Below, one piece after another: positions 17,914 through 25,381 of a stretch of DNA of 64,000 nt. This stretch comes from Promicromonospora umidemergens (lineage in GTDB: Bacteria; Actinomycetota; Actinomycetes; Actinomycetales; Cellulomonadaceae), in assembly GCF_024171995.1 (NCBI RefSeq), contig NZ_JAMTCT010000016.1:106101-170100 (forward strand), given 5' to 3'. The position numbers were made by a program, and so were the translations under genes. The notes under the pieces were generated by a model. It did no database searches and was not told where the DNA came from. It saw only the letters and a program-made list of their open reading frames with translations. Positions within the stretch are counted from its first letter, which is position 1; the number at the start of each line of letters is the position of its first letter.

Positions 17914-19353
17914 GTGTCTACCCCTGAGCAGGATCTGTTGCGACGCGCGCTCGGCGTGCTGACCGAGATGGCGCCCGCCGCGCTCGAGCTGGGCGACCAG
18001 TTCCGTGCCGCGGGGCACGAGCTCTCGCTGGTCGGCGGACCGGTGCGGGACGCGTTCCTCGGCCGGACGAGCAACGACCTCGACTTCGCGACGTCGGCCT
18101 CGCCGGCCCAGACGCAGAGCATTCTTGCGCGCTGGGGTGACGCCAACTGGGACATCGGGCGGGAGTTCGGCACCATCGGGGCCCGCCGGGGGGACGTCGT
18201 CGTCGAGGTGACGACGTACCGGACCGACAAGTACGACCCGGCGTCCCGCAAGCCGCTCGTCGAGTTCGGCGACTCCCTCGACGGCGACCTGTCGCGACGC
18301 GACTTCACCGTGAACGCGATGGCCGTGCGCGTGCCCGACCTGACGTTCGTGGACCCGTTCGACGGCCTGAGCGACCTCGCAGCCGGCGTGCTGCGCACCC
18401 CCATCGCGCCCGAGCGCTCGTTCGACGACGACCCCCTCCGCATGATGCGTGCCGCGCGGTTCGCCGCGCAGCTGTCGTTTCACGTGGAACAAGGGACACT
18501 CGCTGCGCTGGTCGCGATGGCCGAGCGGATAGAGATCGTGTCGGCGGAGCGTGTGCAGGCGGAGATCACCAAGCTGCTCCTGAGCGACAACCCGCGCGCC
18601 GGCCTCGAGGTCCTGGTCGACACCGGCCTCGCCGCACAGGTGCTGCCGGAGCTGCCCGCGCTCCAGCTCGAGATCGACGAGCATCACCGGCACAAGGACG
18701 TCTACCAGCACTCGCTCACGGTGCTGGAACAGGCGATCGCGCAGGAGACCGGGCCCGACGGCGCGGTGCCCGCCCCGGACCTGGTGCTGCGCCTGGCGTC
18801 GCTGCTGCACGACATCGGCAAGCCGGCCACGCGCCGCTTCGAGCCCGGTGGCGGCGTCAGCTTTCACCACCACGAGGTGGTCGGGGCCAAGCTCACCGCC
18901 AAGCGGCTCAAGGCGCTCAAGTTCGAGAAGCAGGTCGTCAAGGACGTGTCGCGCCTCGTGGAGCTGCACCTGCGGTTCCACGGCTACGGCGACGGTGCGT
19001 GGACGGACTCCGCCGTCCGCCGCTACGTGACCGACGCCGGTCCGCTCCTCGAGCGGCTGCACCGGCTCACCCGCGCCGACTCGACGACGCGCAACAAGCG
19101 GAAGGCCCAGCGGCTGTCGGACGCGTACACGGACCTGGAGGACAGGATCTCCGTGCTGCGTGAGCAGGAGGAGATCGACGCGATCCGTCCGGACCTGGAC
19201 GGTACGCAGATCATGGCGATCCTCGGGATCTCGCCGTCGCGCGACGTCGGTGAGGCGTACAAGCACCTGCTGAGCCTGCGCATGGAACGGGGCCCGCTGG
19301 GCGAGGCCGTGGCGACGGAGGAACTGAAGAAGTGGTGGGCGGCGCGGGGCTGA
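17914..19353 (+). CDS. cca: CCA tRNA nucleotidyltransferase
   Basis: Adds or repairs the CCA 3' end of tRNAs; class II nucleotidyltransferase head with a C-terminal HD domain. Motifs: GGPVRDAFLGR at about residues 41-51, NDLDFAT with the metal-binding D-x-D, RRDFTVNAMA, the DDPLRMMRAARFA block, and the HD motif LLHDIGKP near residue 298. GTG 17914 was chosen because it starts directly before the conserved helices; a longer in-frame start at 17758 overlaps the divergent Nudix gene. 479 residues is normal for Actinobacteria. A parS-like sequence is embedded at codons 188-192 (S-F-H-V-E), between the head and the tail domain. Confidence 0.93.
   Translation: MSTPEQDLLRRALGVLTEMAPAALELGDQFRAAGHELSLVGGPVRDAFLGRTSNDLDFATSASPAQTQSILARWGDANWDIGREFGTIGARRGDVVVEVTTYRTDKYDPASRKPLVEFGDSLDGDLSRRDFTVNAMAVRVPDLTFVDPFDGLSDLAAGVLRTPIAPERSFDDDPLRMMRAARFAAQLSFHVEQGTLAALVAMAERIEIVSAERVQAEITKLLLSDNPRAGLEVLVDTGLAAQVLPELPALQLEIDEHHRHKDVYQHSLTVLEQAIAQETGPDGAVPAPDLVLRLASLLHDIGKPATRRFEPGGGVSFHHHEVVGAKLTAKRLKALKFEKQVVKDVSRLVELHLRFHGYGDGAWTDSAVRRYVTDAGPLLERLHRLTRADSTTRNKRKAQRLSDAYTDLEDRISVLREQEEIDAIRPDLDGTQIMAILGISPSRDVGEAYKHLLSLRMERGPLGEAVATEELKKWWAARG
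18477..18490. other. parS-like site inside cca (one mismatch)
   Basis: GTTTCACGTGGAAC differs from the 14-bp parS core at one base. It lies about 12.6 kb from the main cluster and is read as F-H-V-E, a different frame from the sites in parAB. It could be a secondary ParB site. Confidence 0.6.
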
Positions 19354-19371
19354 CGCCACACCGCCGGAGGG

Positions 19372-20322
19372 TCAGACGTGGGTCGGGTCGAAGAGGGCGC
19401 TGACCGACTCACCGCTGTGGATACGGCGCACCGCCTCTGCGAACGCCGGTGCCACGCTGATCACCGTCAGCTTGTCGTGCGCGAGCAACCCGGCCGACGG
19501 CACCGTGTTCGTGGTGACGATCTCGACCACGTCGGGATCGGCTGCGATGCGGTTGACCGCGTCGTTGGCGAAGATCCCGTGCGTACAGGCGATCCGCACG
19601 TTGCGTGCGCCGTGCTCGCGGAGCAGGTCGAGGAGCGCGATGATCGTGGAGCCGTTGGCGATCTCGTCGTCGAGCACGATGATGTCGCGGCCCGTGACGT
19701 CGCCGATGAGGGACGTGATCTCGACCCGGTCACCGTCGAACCGCTCCTTCGCGGCCGCCGCGACGGGAACGCCGAGCATCTTGGCGAACGCCGAGGCGCT
19801 CTTCGCGTTGCCGAGGTCGGGGGACACCACCGTGGCCTTCGACAGGTCGCTCGGCAGGAAGTGCGTCGCGAGCTCGCGCAGCGCGTTGAGCTGGTCGGTC
19901 GGCACCCGGAAGAATGCGTGCACCTGCGGAGCGTGCAGCGTCATGGTCAGGATGCGGTTCACGCCTGCCGTCTCCAGCAGGTCGGCGACGAGGCGGCCAC
20001 CGAGCGAGATCCGCGGTGCGTCCTTCTTGTCCGAGCGGGCATACGCGAAGTGCGGCATGACGGCAGTGATCCGAGCCGCGGACGCGCCCTTGGCGGCGTC
20101 GACCATCAGCAGCAGCTCCATCAGGCTCTCCTGCGCGGGACGCACCACGGACTGCACCAGATAGACGTCTCGCTCCCGGCAGTTCTCCAGGAGCTGGACC
20201 TGGAGGCAGTCGTTCGCGAAGCGCTGGATCTTGATCGGGCTCAGCGGGACGTCGAGATCAGCGCACATCTCGTGAGCGAAGCGCTGACCCCCGGTACCAG
20301 CAAAGACCCGCACCTCGGCCAT
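19372..20322 (-). CDS. Divergent ribose-phosphate pyrophosphokinase (PRPP synthetase) homologue
   Basis: 316 residues with two phosphoribosyltransferase-type domains in the Prs layout: N-terminal VRVFAGTGGQRFAHEMC, RFANDCLQVQL, the catalytic-flap region HFAYARSDKKDAPRIS, and HAPQVHAFFRVP. The PRPP loop reads VLDDEIANGSTI where classical Prs has VDDMIDTGGTI, and SPDLGNAKSA where classical Prs has SPDAGGVKRA. It is therefore a second-type Prs, probably still making PRPP, although substrate differences are possible. It converges with cca (18-base gap) and diverges from the SUKH-like gene. Confidence 0.85.
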   Translation of the reverse strand: MAEVRVFAGTGGQRFAHEMCADLDVPLSPIKIQRFANDCLQVQLLENCRERDVYLVQSVVRPAQESLMELLLMVDAAKGASAARITAVMPHFAYARSDKKDAPRISLGGRLVADLLETAGVNRILTMTLHAPQVHAFFRVPTDQLNALRELATHFLPSDLSKATVVSPDLGNAKSASAFAKMLGVPVAAAAKERFDGDRVEITSLIGDVTGRDIIVLDDEIANGSTIIALLDLLREHGARNVRIACTHGIFANDAVNRIAADPDVVEIVTTNTVPSAGLLAHDKLTVISVAPAFAEAVRRIHSGESVSALFDPTHV

Positions 20323-20375
20323 GGCTGGAAGTCTACGGAACGTCGAGCCCGCACGCCTAGCAGCGAGGCGGCATC

Positions 20376-21641
20376 ATGTGGCGCGTGAGCCTCACCGAGT
20401 GGCAGACCTGGGAACCGTTCGTCGACGCGCTGCGTCGCTCCGCGCCGCCCACGACGGAAGTCAGCGAGTTCGTCGGCACGATCGGCCGGGGGGCATGGCA
20501 GGGCAGCTACCTGGACGACGGCGACGCCGACGTCCGCCGCGACCACTACCGCAAGCTCGCCCGCGAGGCCGCACGGTCCGGCGACCGTGGGCCGAAGGCC
20601 GACCTCGACGATGCACTGCGGGCGATCGCCGAGCTCACGCCCGGCGCCGAGCAGCTCGTGCGGGTCAGCGCCGGTGCCCGCGTGGACGACGACGTGGTCG
20701 AGCTGGTCGTGCTGCCGCCCGCCGTCGTCTCCGGACCAGCCGCGCCGGTGCTCGAGGTGGTGCTGCAGCCCGGGGCGCTGCCGGCGCAGTACCTGCGGCC
20801 GATCGCGCCGGTGCCGGGCGCCGCACCGGCGTCGTCTGCCGACCCGGACACGGTGACGCGGGTGGTCACGGACCGGATGCCCGACGCCGTCGGCGCGGCT
20901 CCCGAGGCGATCGCCGCCGCAGAGGCCGGCCTGCCCGGTGGCGTCGACCTGCCGGAGGAGGTACGCGCGCTGTACGCGGCGGCCGGGGCCGGCAGCCTGA
21001 GGCTCGATCCCCAGGACGGCTCCTCCGGCGGATTCGAGATCGTGCCGCTGAGCGACAGCCTCCTGCGCGAGGCGTTCCTGCCCGCCGCTCGTTTCGATAC
21101 CTGGACCACCGACGCGGGGACGTTCGCCCCAGAGGATCCCGCAGGGCGGGTCCAGGCGGCGATCGGTTCACCGCTCTGGTTCCCCGTGGGGTCCGACGGC
21201 GCGGGGAACGTCTACGCCGTCGATCTCGCGCCGGGCGTGCACGGGCACGTGGGGCAGGTGGTGCTGCTCGACCACGAGATGCGCGCAGGTGCCGTGTACC
21301 GGGCGGAGAGCCTGGCCGCGCTGCTCGTGGGGAGGCGGACGGGTCTCGACAAGCTCGACCGGCGGGGTGGGGTCGACCGGCGGGGTGGGGAGCGTGAGCG
21401 GCAGGACGAGTTCCTGAACCTCGACCCTGCCGAATGGGTGGAGCGGCTCGACGCGGGGACGGTGCCCGGCACCCTCAAGGCCGCTGGGCTGGTGCCCGAC
21501 CGGACGCATCCACCGGCACTGACGGACGCCATCTCGGCGGCGAACCGGCTGCTCGACCTACGCGGTCTGGCGCCGATCGAGGTCACCCGCCTGACCCGCC
21601 CGGAGCACAAGAGCCTGTTCGGCCGCCTCTTCGATCGATAG
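20376..21641 (+). CDS. SMI1/KNR4 (SUKH)-like domain protein
   Basis: 421 residues. The middle section (about residues 190-318) has the SUKH pattern: LPEEVRALYAAAGAGSL, a hydrophobic strand region, LWFPVGSDGAGNVYAVDLAPG and GQVVLLDHE. SUKH proteins are commonly immunity proteins against toxins or regulatory partners; nothing nearby is a recognisable cognate toxin. The N-terminal ~180 residues and the C-terminal ~80 residues are not recognised. ATG 20376 has GAGG seven bases upstream; GTG 20385 is an alternative. The segment TGLDKLDRRGGVDRRGGERE near residues 325-345 is encoded by a small DNA repeat and may be a recent insertion. Confidence 0.72.
   Translation: MWRVSLTEWQTWEPFVDALRRSAPPTTEVSEFVGTIGRGAWQGSYLDDGDADVRRDHYRKLAREAARSGDRGPKADLDDALRAIAELTPGAEQLVRVSAGARVDDDVVELVVLPPAVVSGPAAPVLEVVLQPGALPAQYLRPIAPVPGAAPASSADPDTVTRVVTDRMPDAVGAAPEAIAAAEAGLPGGVDLPEEVRALYAAAGAGSLRLDPQDGSSGGFEIVPLSDSLLREAFLPAARFDTWTTDAGTFAPEDPAGRVQAAIGSPLWFPVGSDGAGNVYAVDLAPGVHGHVGQVVLLDHEMRAGAVYRAESLAALLVGRRTGLDKLDRRGGVDRRGGERERQDEFLNLDPAEWVERLDAGTVPGTLKAAGLVPDRTHPPALTDAISAANRLLDLRGLAPIEVTRLTRPEHKSLFGRLFDR
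21345..21394. repeat. Short direct repeat, GTCGACCGGCGGGGTGG type
   Basis: CTCGACCGGCGGGGTGGGG is followed immediately by GTCGACCGGCGGGGTGGGG, with GTCTCGACAAG just before. The CTCGACAAGCTCGACC string resembles a dispersed repeat I recall from several Micrococcales genomes. It is in frame with the surrounding gene. Confidence 0.45.
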
Positions 21642-21724
21642 TGCGGCACGCGGTGCTCAGACCTGGCCGGTGCCCGTCCGAGCACACCTCGCCCGGGAGC
21701 GCCCCGCGTGGACCGGGTACGACG

Positions 21725-21759
21725 GAGGGCAGGAATCCCGCACCTGGATTCCTGCCCTC
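21725..21759. terminator. Terminator hairpin between convergent genes
   Basis: A perfect 14-bp stem, GAGGGCAGGAATCC / GGATTCCTGCCCTC, closes a 7-base loop (21739-21745). It lies between the rightward SUKH-like gene and the leftward MFS gene and can serve both. Confidence 0.85.
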
Positions 21760-21793
21760 GTCGCGCTACGGCCCGATCGGGCCGTGCAGCGGG

Positions 21794-23311
21794 TCAGTGG
21801 CCTCCGTGGAACTCGCCGTCGTTCTCCGGCCGCTTGACGAGCGTCGCGAGGAAGACGGTCACGACCATCACCGCGGCGCCGACCCCGAAGGCCAGGCCTG
21901 CACCGCCCGTCATGGCCTCGGCCGGCGAGGACCCGGACGCGGTCAGCGACTCCGACCGGATGGTCATGATGGCGACGAACAGCGCGGTTCCCGCGGCACC
22001 CGCGACCTGCTGCACCGTGTTGATCGTGGCAGAACCGTGCGAGTACTGGTGCGGCTGCAGCACCCCGAGCGCCGAGCTGAACAGCGGCGTGAACACCGAG
22101 GCCAGACCGACCATCAGCAGGATGTGCGCGCCGAGCACGTAGAACAGCGAGGTCTCGGTGGTGAGGAACGCGAGCATGCCGACCGCGACCGTGACGAGCA
22201 CGGTGCCGGGCACCATGATCGGGCGTGGGCCGATCCGGTCGTACAGGCGGCCGATGACCGGACCCAGCAGACCCATCGCGACACCGCCGGGGAGCATGAG
22301 CAGGCCGACGGTGAGGGGGGCCATCCCCAGGGCGTCCAGCAGCACCAGCGGCAGCATGATCATCGTGCCGAGCATCGCCATCATCGCGACCGCGATGATG
22401 CCGACACCGAGGCGGAAGTTGGGCTGCAGGAACGTGCGCAGGTCGAGCAGCGCGGAGTTGGTGCGCTGGCGCGCGAGCTGCCGCCAGATGAAGAGGCCGA
22501 GCGTCACAAGCCCCGCGCCCAGGGGGATCCACGGGTTGATCGGCGCACCGTGCTGCGCCGCCTCGCCCAGGCCGGACAGGCCCCAGACGACGCCACCGAA
22601 CGCGACCAGCGCGAGCACGAGCGACAGGGGATCGAGGTGATGGTGGTCCTTCTCGGACACGTCGCGGATCCAGAGCATGCCCGCGACCAGCGCGAGCACC
22701 GCGATCGGCAGCACGACGCCGAACACCCAGCGCCAGCCGAGCGGGCCCACGATGGCCCCCGAGACCGTCGGTCCGAGTGCCGGCGCCAGTGCGATGACCA
22801 GCGTCACGTTACCCATGACGCGCCCGCGCATGTGCGCCGGGACGATGGTCATGACCGTCGTCATCATCAGCGGCATCATGATCGCGGTGCCGATCGCCTG
22901 CACCACCCGACCGGTCACCAGGAACGCGAAGGTCGGCGAGACGGCCGCCAGGGCGGTGCCCACGGTGAACAGCGACATCGCCAGCAGGTAGGCACCGCGC
23001 GTGCCCAGCCGGTTGATGAGGTACCCGGTGGCCGGGATGACGACGGCCATCGTCAGCAGGAACGCCGTGGTGAGCCATTGGCCGGTCGTCGCGGTGATGT
23101 TCAGGTCGGCCATGATCGGCTGCAGCGCGACCGACATGGTGGTCTCGTTCAGGATCACCGTGAACGCGCTCGCCATGAGCAGCGCGATCGCGCGGAAGTG
23201 CCCGGGCGCCAGCTTGTCGGTGCGCGACTGGACGGCTGTCTCGCCCGTCGAGGGCAGGTTGGCGGGCGGATCGCTCAGCTGGTCGGGCGTGCCAATGGTG
23301 TCGGTACTCAT
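21794..23311 (-). CDS. MFS drug exporter, DHA2 (EmrB/QacA) type
   Basis: 505-residue proton-driven exporter with 14 predicted helices. DHA2 motifs: LNETTMSVALQPIMADL in helix 1, WLTTAFLLTMAVVIP in helix 2, GYLINRLGTRGAYL (motif A), TGRVVQAIGTAIMMPL (motif B) and LGPTVSGAIVGPLGWRWVF (motif C, antiporter). ATG 23311 was chosen because GAGAGGG lies five bases upstream; a longer in-frame start at 23359 lacks one. The last residues EFHGGH form a short His-containing tail. Substrate unknown. No TetR/MarR regulator is adjacent, but a palindrome (23388-23417) sits upstream of the start. Confidence 0.92.
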   Translation of the reverse strand: MSTDTIGTPDQLSDPPANLPSTGETAVQSRTDKLAPGHFRAIALLMASAFTVILNETTMSVALQPIMADLNITATTGQWLTTAFLLTMAVVIPATGYLINRLGTRGAYLLAMSLFTVGTALAAVSPTFAFLVTGRVVQAIGTAIMMPLMMTTVMTIVPAHMRGRVMGNVTLVIALAPALGPTVSGAIVGPLGWRWVFGVVLPIAVLALVAGMLWIRDVSEKDHHHLDPLSLVLALVAFGGVVWGLSGLGEAAQHGAPINPWIPLGAGLVTLGLFIWRQLARQRTNSALLDLRTFLQPNFRLGVGIIAVAMMAMLGTMIMLPLVLLDALGMAPLTVGLLMLPGGVAMGLLGPVIGRLYDRIGPRPIMVPGTVLVTVAVGMLAFLTTETSLFYVLGAHILLMVGLASVFTPLFSSALGVLQPHQYSHGSATINTVQQVAGAAGTALFVAIMTIRSESLTASGSSPAEAMTGGAGLAFGVGAAVMVVTVFLATLVKRPENDGEFHGGH

Positions 23312-23387
23312 GCGTTCCCTCTCGGTACGGTGCGCGCGGGCCGAGATCGGGAGCGACACTGCACACGACCTACGTCTAACGACGCCG

Positions 23388-23417
23388 GATCATCGTCGGG
23401 TATTCCCGCCGATGATC
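23388..23417. terminator. Imperfect palindrome between the T4SS-like operon and the MFS gene
   Basis: GATCATCG-T-CGGG-TATT-CCCG-C-CGATGATC, a 12-bp stem with one mismatch and a TATT loop. It is downstream of the last gene of the leftward secretion operon (stop at 23454) and about 77 bases upstream of the MFS start. It could be the operon terminator or an operator for the exporter; terminator is more likely. Confidence 0.5.
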
Positions 23418-23453
23418 GCCAGCCCTTTTACCGACGTCTGCGCCGAGCAGAAA

Positions 23454-24752
23454 TCATCGGTCCGCGGCTGCCGGCTCCGCACCGTCCGGCGCGTCACCGG
23501 GATCCACCGACTCCGTCACCGGGGCCGCCACACCGAGCGTCACGCCCTGCTGGGCCATGAAGGGCTCCGGGTCCACCGCCTGCCCGTTCACCCGCACCTC
23601 GTAGTGCAGGTGGCAGCCCGACGACGTGCCGGCGCCCGCCGGGTCGATGCGCGAGTCACCGCCCATGGACGCGATCTGCTGCCCTGCCTGCACCGTGTCG
23701 CCGACCCGTACCAGGTTGGTGCCGGTGAGCAGGTGACCGTACGTCGAGTCGAGGCCGATGCCGTGCTCGATGCGGATCGTGTTGCCGGTACCCCAGCCGG
23801 TCGCACCGGAGATCACCACGCGTCCCGCGGCGGCCGCGAACACCTGGGTGCCGCACGACGCCGCGATGTCCTGGCCCAGGTGATAGGTCGACGCCCCGGC
23901 GATGCCCGTGCTGCGCGGCCCGAACCCGGACGCCTTGGACCCGACTGCTGGGTTGGCCCAGCCCCCGGCGCCGACGGCGGCGTTCCCGACCGAACCGGTC
24001 ATGCAGGGTGCGCCGACCGCAGCGCCCTGGACGGACCGGGAGAGCGCGGGGAGATCCTGCTCGTCCGCCCCGCTGACGAGCTGCATCACCTGGAGCGACT
24101 GATCCCAGTACTGCTGGTAGTGGTACGGGTCGGCGTTCCGCTGGGCCTTGTGCGCGGCGATGGTCGGCTCGAGCGTCTCCCAGCCCGTGACCGCGAGCAG
24201 CCGGTCGTAGAACCGGCCCGACGACTGCACGGGATCGAGGCGCTCAGCGACCGTCCCGTACCACTTCTGCTCCTGGAACATGCCGATCGAGGAGGTCAGC
24301 GTCCCGTCGGGGTTGCGCACCCCGAACCGGTCGTCGCCGTAGTCGAGGTTCCGCATGCCGGACTCACCGAGGGCCGTCATCACGGCGATGGCCTGGGCCC
24401 GGCCTGGCACGCCGCGTTCCTGACCCACCTGCAGGATCACCGACGCGTTCTGCAGCTGCTCGCCCGTGAAACCACCGGCTGCCGTGACCTGGCCGCCGGC
24501 CGGCACCACCGACGCCGACAGGCTGCAGCCGTTCTGCGACTGGTTCTCGCTGACGGCGCCGCCCACCAGCACGACCATCGCGATGACCGCAGCCGGCACG
24601 GCCATGACGGCGGCGACCAGCACGCCAAGGACGAGCACCGCACGCCTGGTCGGGTCGTCCCTCCGCCCGCCTCTGCCCGGCCGCCGGCCTCGGGACCGGA
24701 CCGCCTGCGAGGCGACCCGCGTCGCGAGGTCGGCGGCGCCCCGCCCGCTCAC
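23454..24752 (-). CDS. Membrane-anchored lysozyme-like plus M23 peptidase wall hydrolase of the T4SS-like operon
   Basis: 432 residues. A basic cytosolic N end is followed by a membrane helix (about residues 38-66). A transglycosylase-like helical region has the catalytic-type TALGESGMRNLDYGD (Glu130) and SIGMFQEQ. The C-terminal LytM/M23 endopeptidase has complete zinc ligands, H291-x3-D295 and H381-x-H383 with His340 in TYGHL. Such two-domain hydrolases (VirB1/TcpG-like) open peptidoglycan for conjugation machines in Gram-positives. The GTG start overlaps the stop of the preceding gene (GTGA) behind GGAGGGG. It is the last gene of the eight-gene leftward operon. Confidence 0.85.
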   Translation of the reverse strand: MSGRGAADLATRVASQAVRSRGRRPGRGGRRDDPTRRAVLVLGVLVAAVMAVPAAVIAMVVLVGGAVSENQSQNGCSLSASVVPAGGQVTAAGGFTGEQLQNASVILQVGQERGVPGRAQAIAVMTALGESGMRNLDYGDDRFGVRNPDGTLTSSIGMFQEQKWYGTVAERLDPVQSSGRFYDRLLAVTGWETLEPTIAAHKAQRNADPYHYQQYWDQSLQVMQLVSGADEQDLPALSRSVQGAAVGAPCMTGSVGNAAVGAGGWANPAVGSKASGFGPRSTGIAGASTYHLGQDIAASCGTQVFAAAAGRVVISGATGWGTGNTIRIEHGIGLDSTYGHLLTGTNLVRVGDTVQAGQQIASMGGDSRIDPAGAGTSSGCHLHYEVRVNGQAVDPEPFMAQQGVTLGVAAPVTESVDPGDAPDGAEPAAADR

Positions 24753-25381
24753 GACCCCTCCGGCGGTCGGATCTGCTCGGCGAGCCAGGGGGCCGCCCCG
24801 TCGGCACGGGTCAGGAGCACCGTGTAGCTGCCGATGTCCGTCGGCACCGCCACCTCGGCGAGCAAGGTGGACGTCTCGTCGGTGACCTCCGGTTCGCCGG
24901 TGACCTCCGTGACCGGGACGAGCCGCGGGTCGACATCCTGGTAGACGGGCCGCGCCTGCGGCGTGAGCAGCGGCTCCAGTCCGGACCACCAGTCGTCCGC
25001 GCTCCGGTCGGTCGCCGCGAACGCCGTGATGGTGGCGCCGGCGGCGTCGCGCGCTGCCGTCCGGACCGTCTCGTCCCAGGTCGCCTCGACGGGTTCGCTG
25101 GGCGCCGTCTCGTCGAAGTCGGGCTCGGCCGACACCTCGACCGCCGGGTCGCCCGCTGCCGGCTGTCCATCGACCTCCTCGGTGGCCGATGGTCGCCCCG
25201 TGTCGTCGTTCTCGGCTGCCGTGCCCGCTGGACCGCCGAAGTCGTCCTGAGCCCCGGGGGCGAGGGCGCCGGCGCTCTCCTGCGTGGTGGGGTCGACGGG
25301 GCCGCCTTCGCGCGGCCAGCCGATCCAGGTGCCGATCGCGAGGACGACCACCGCGATCACCACGATGACTGCACGTCTCAT
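24749..25381 (-). CDS. Small membrane-anchored protein of the T4SS-like operon
   Basis: 210 residues with one N-terminal helix (RRAVIVVIAVVVLAIGTWIGW), an acidic Ala/Gly/Pro-rich linker to about residue 95, and a ~110-residue extracytoplasmic domain with DWWSGLEPLLTPQARPVYQDVDP. That layout resembles NTF2-like VirB8/TcpC periplasmic domains, but the match is by shape only. Both ends overlap neighbours by ATGA or GTGA, indicating tight translational coupling within the operon. Confidence 0.75.
   Translation of the reverse strand: MRRAVIVVIAVVVLAIGTWIGWPREGGPVDPTTQESAGALAPGAQDDFGGPAGTAAENDDTGRPSATEEVDGQPAAGDPAVEVSAEPDFDETAPSEPVEATWDETVRTAARDAAGATITAFAATDRSADDWWSGLEPLLTPQARPVYQDVDPRLVPVTEVTGEPEVTDETSTLLAEVAVPTDIGSYTVLLTRADGAAPWLAEQIRPPEGS

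Noticed and set aside
19416..19424. TGTGGATAC, a one-mismatch DnaA box
   Set aside because: A single mismatch box inside a conserved coding region is not informative by itself.
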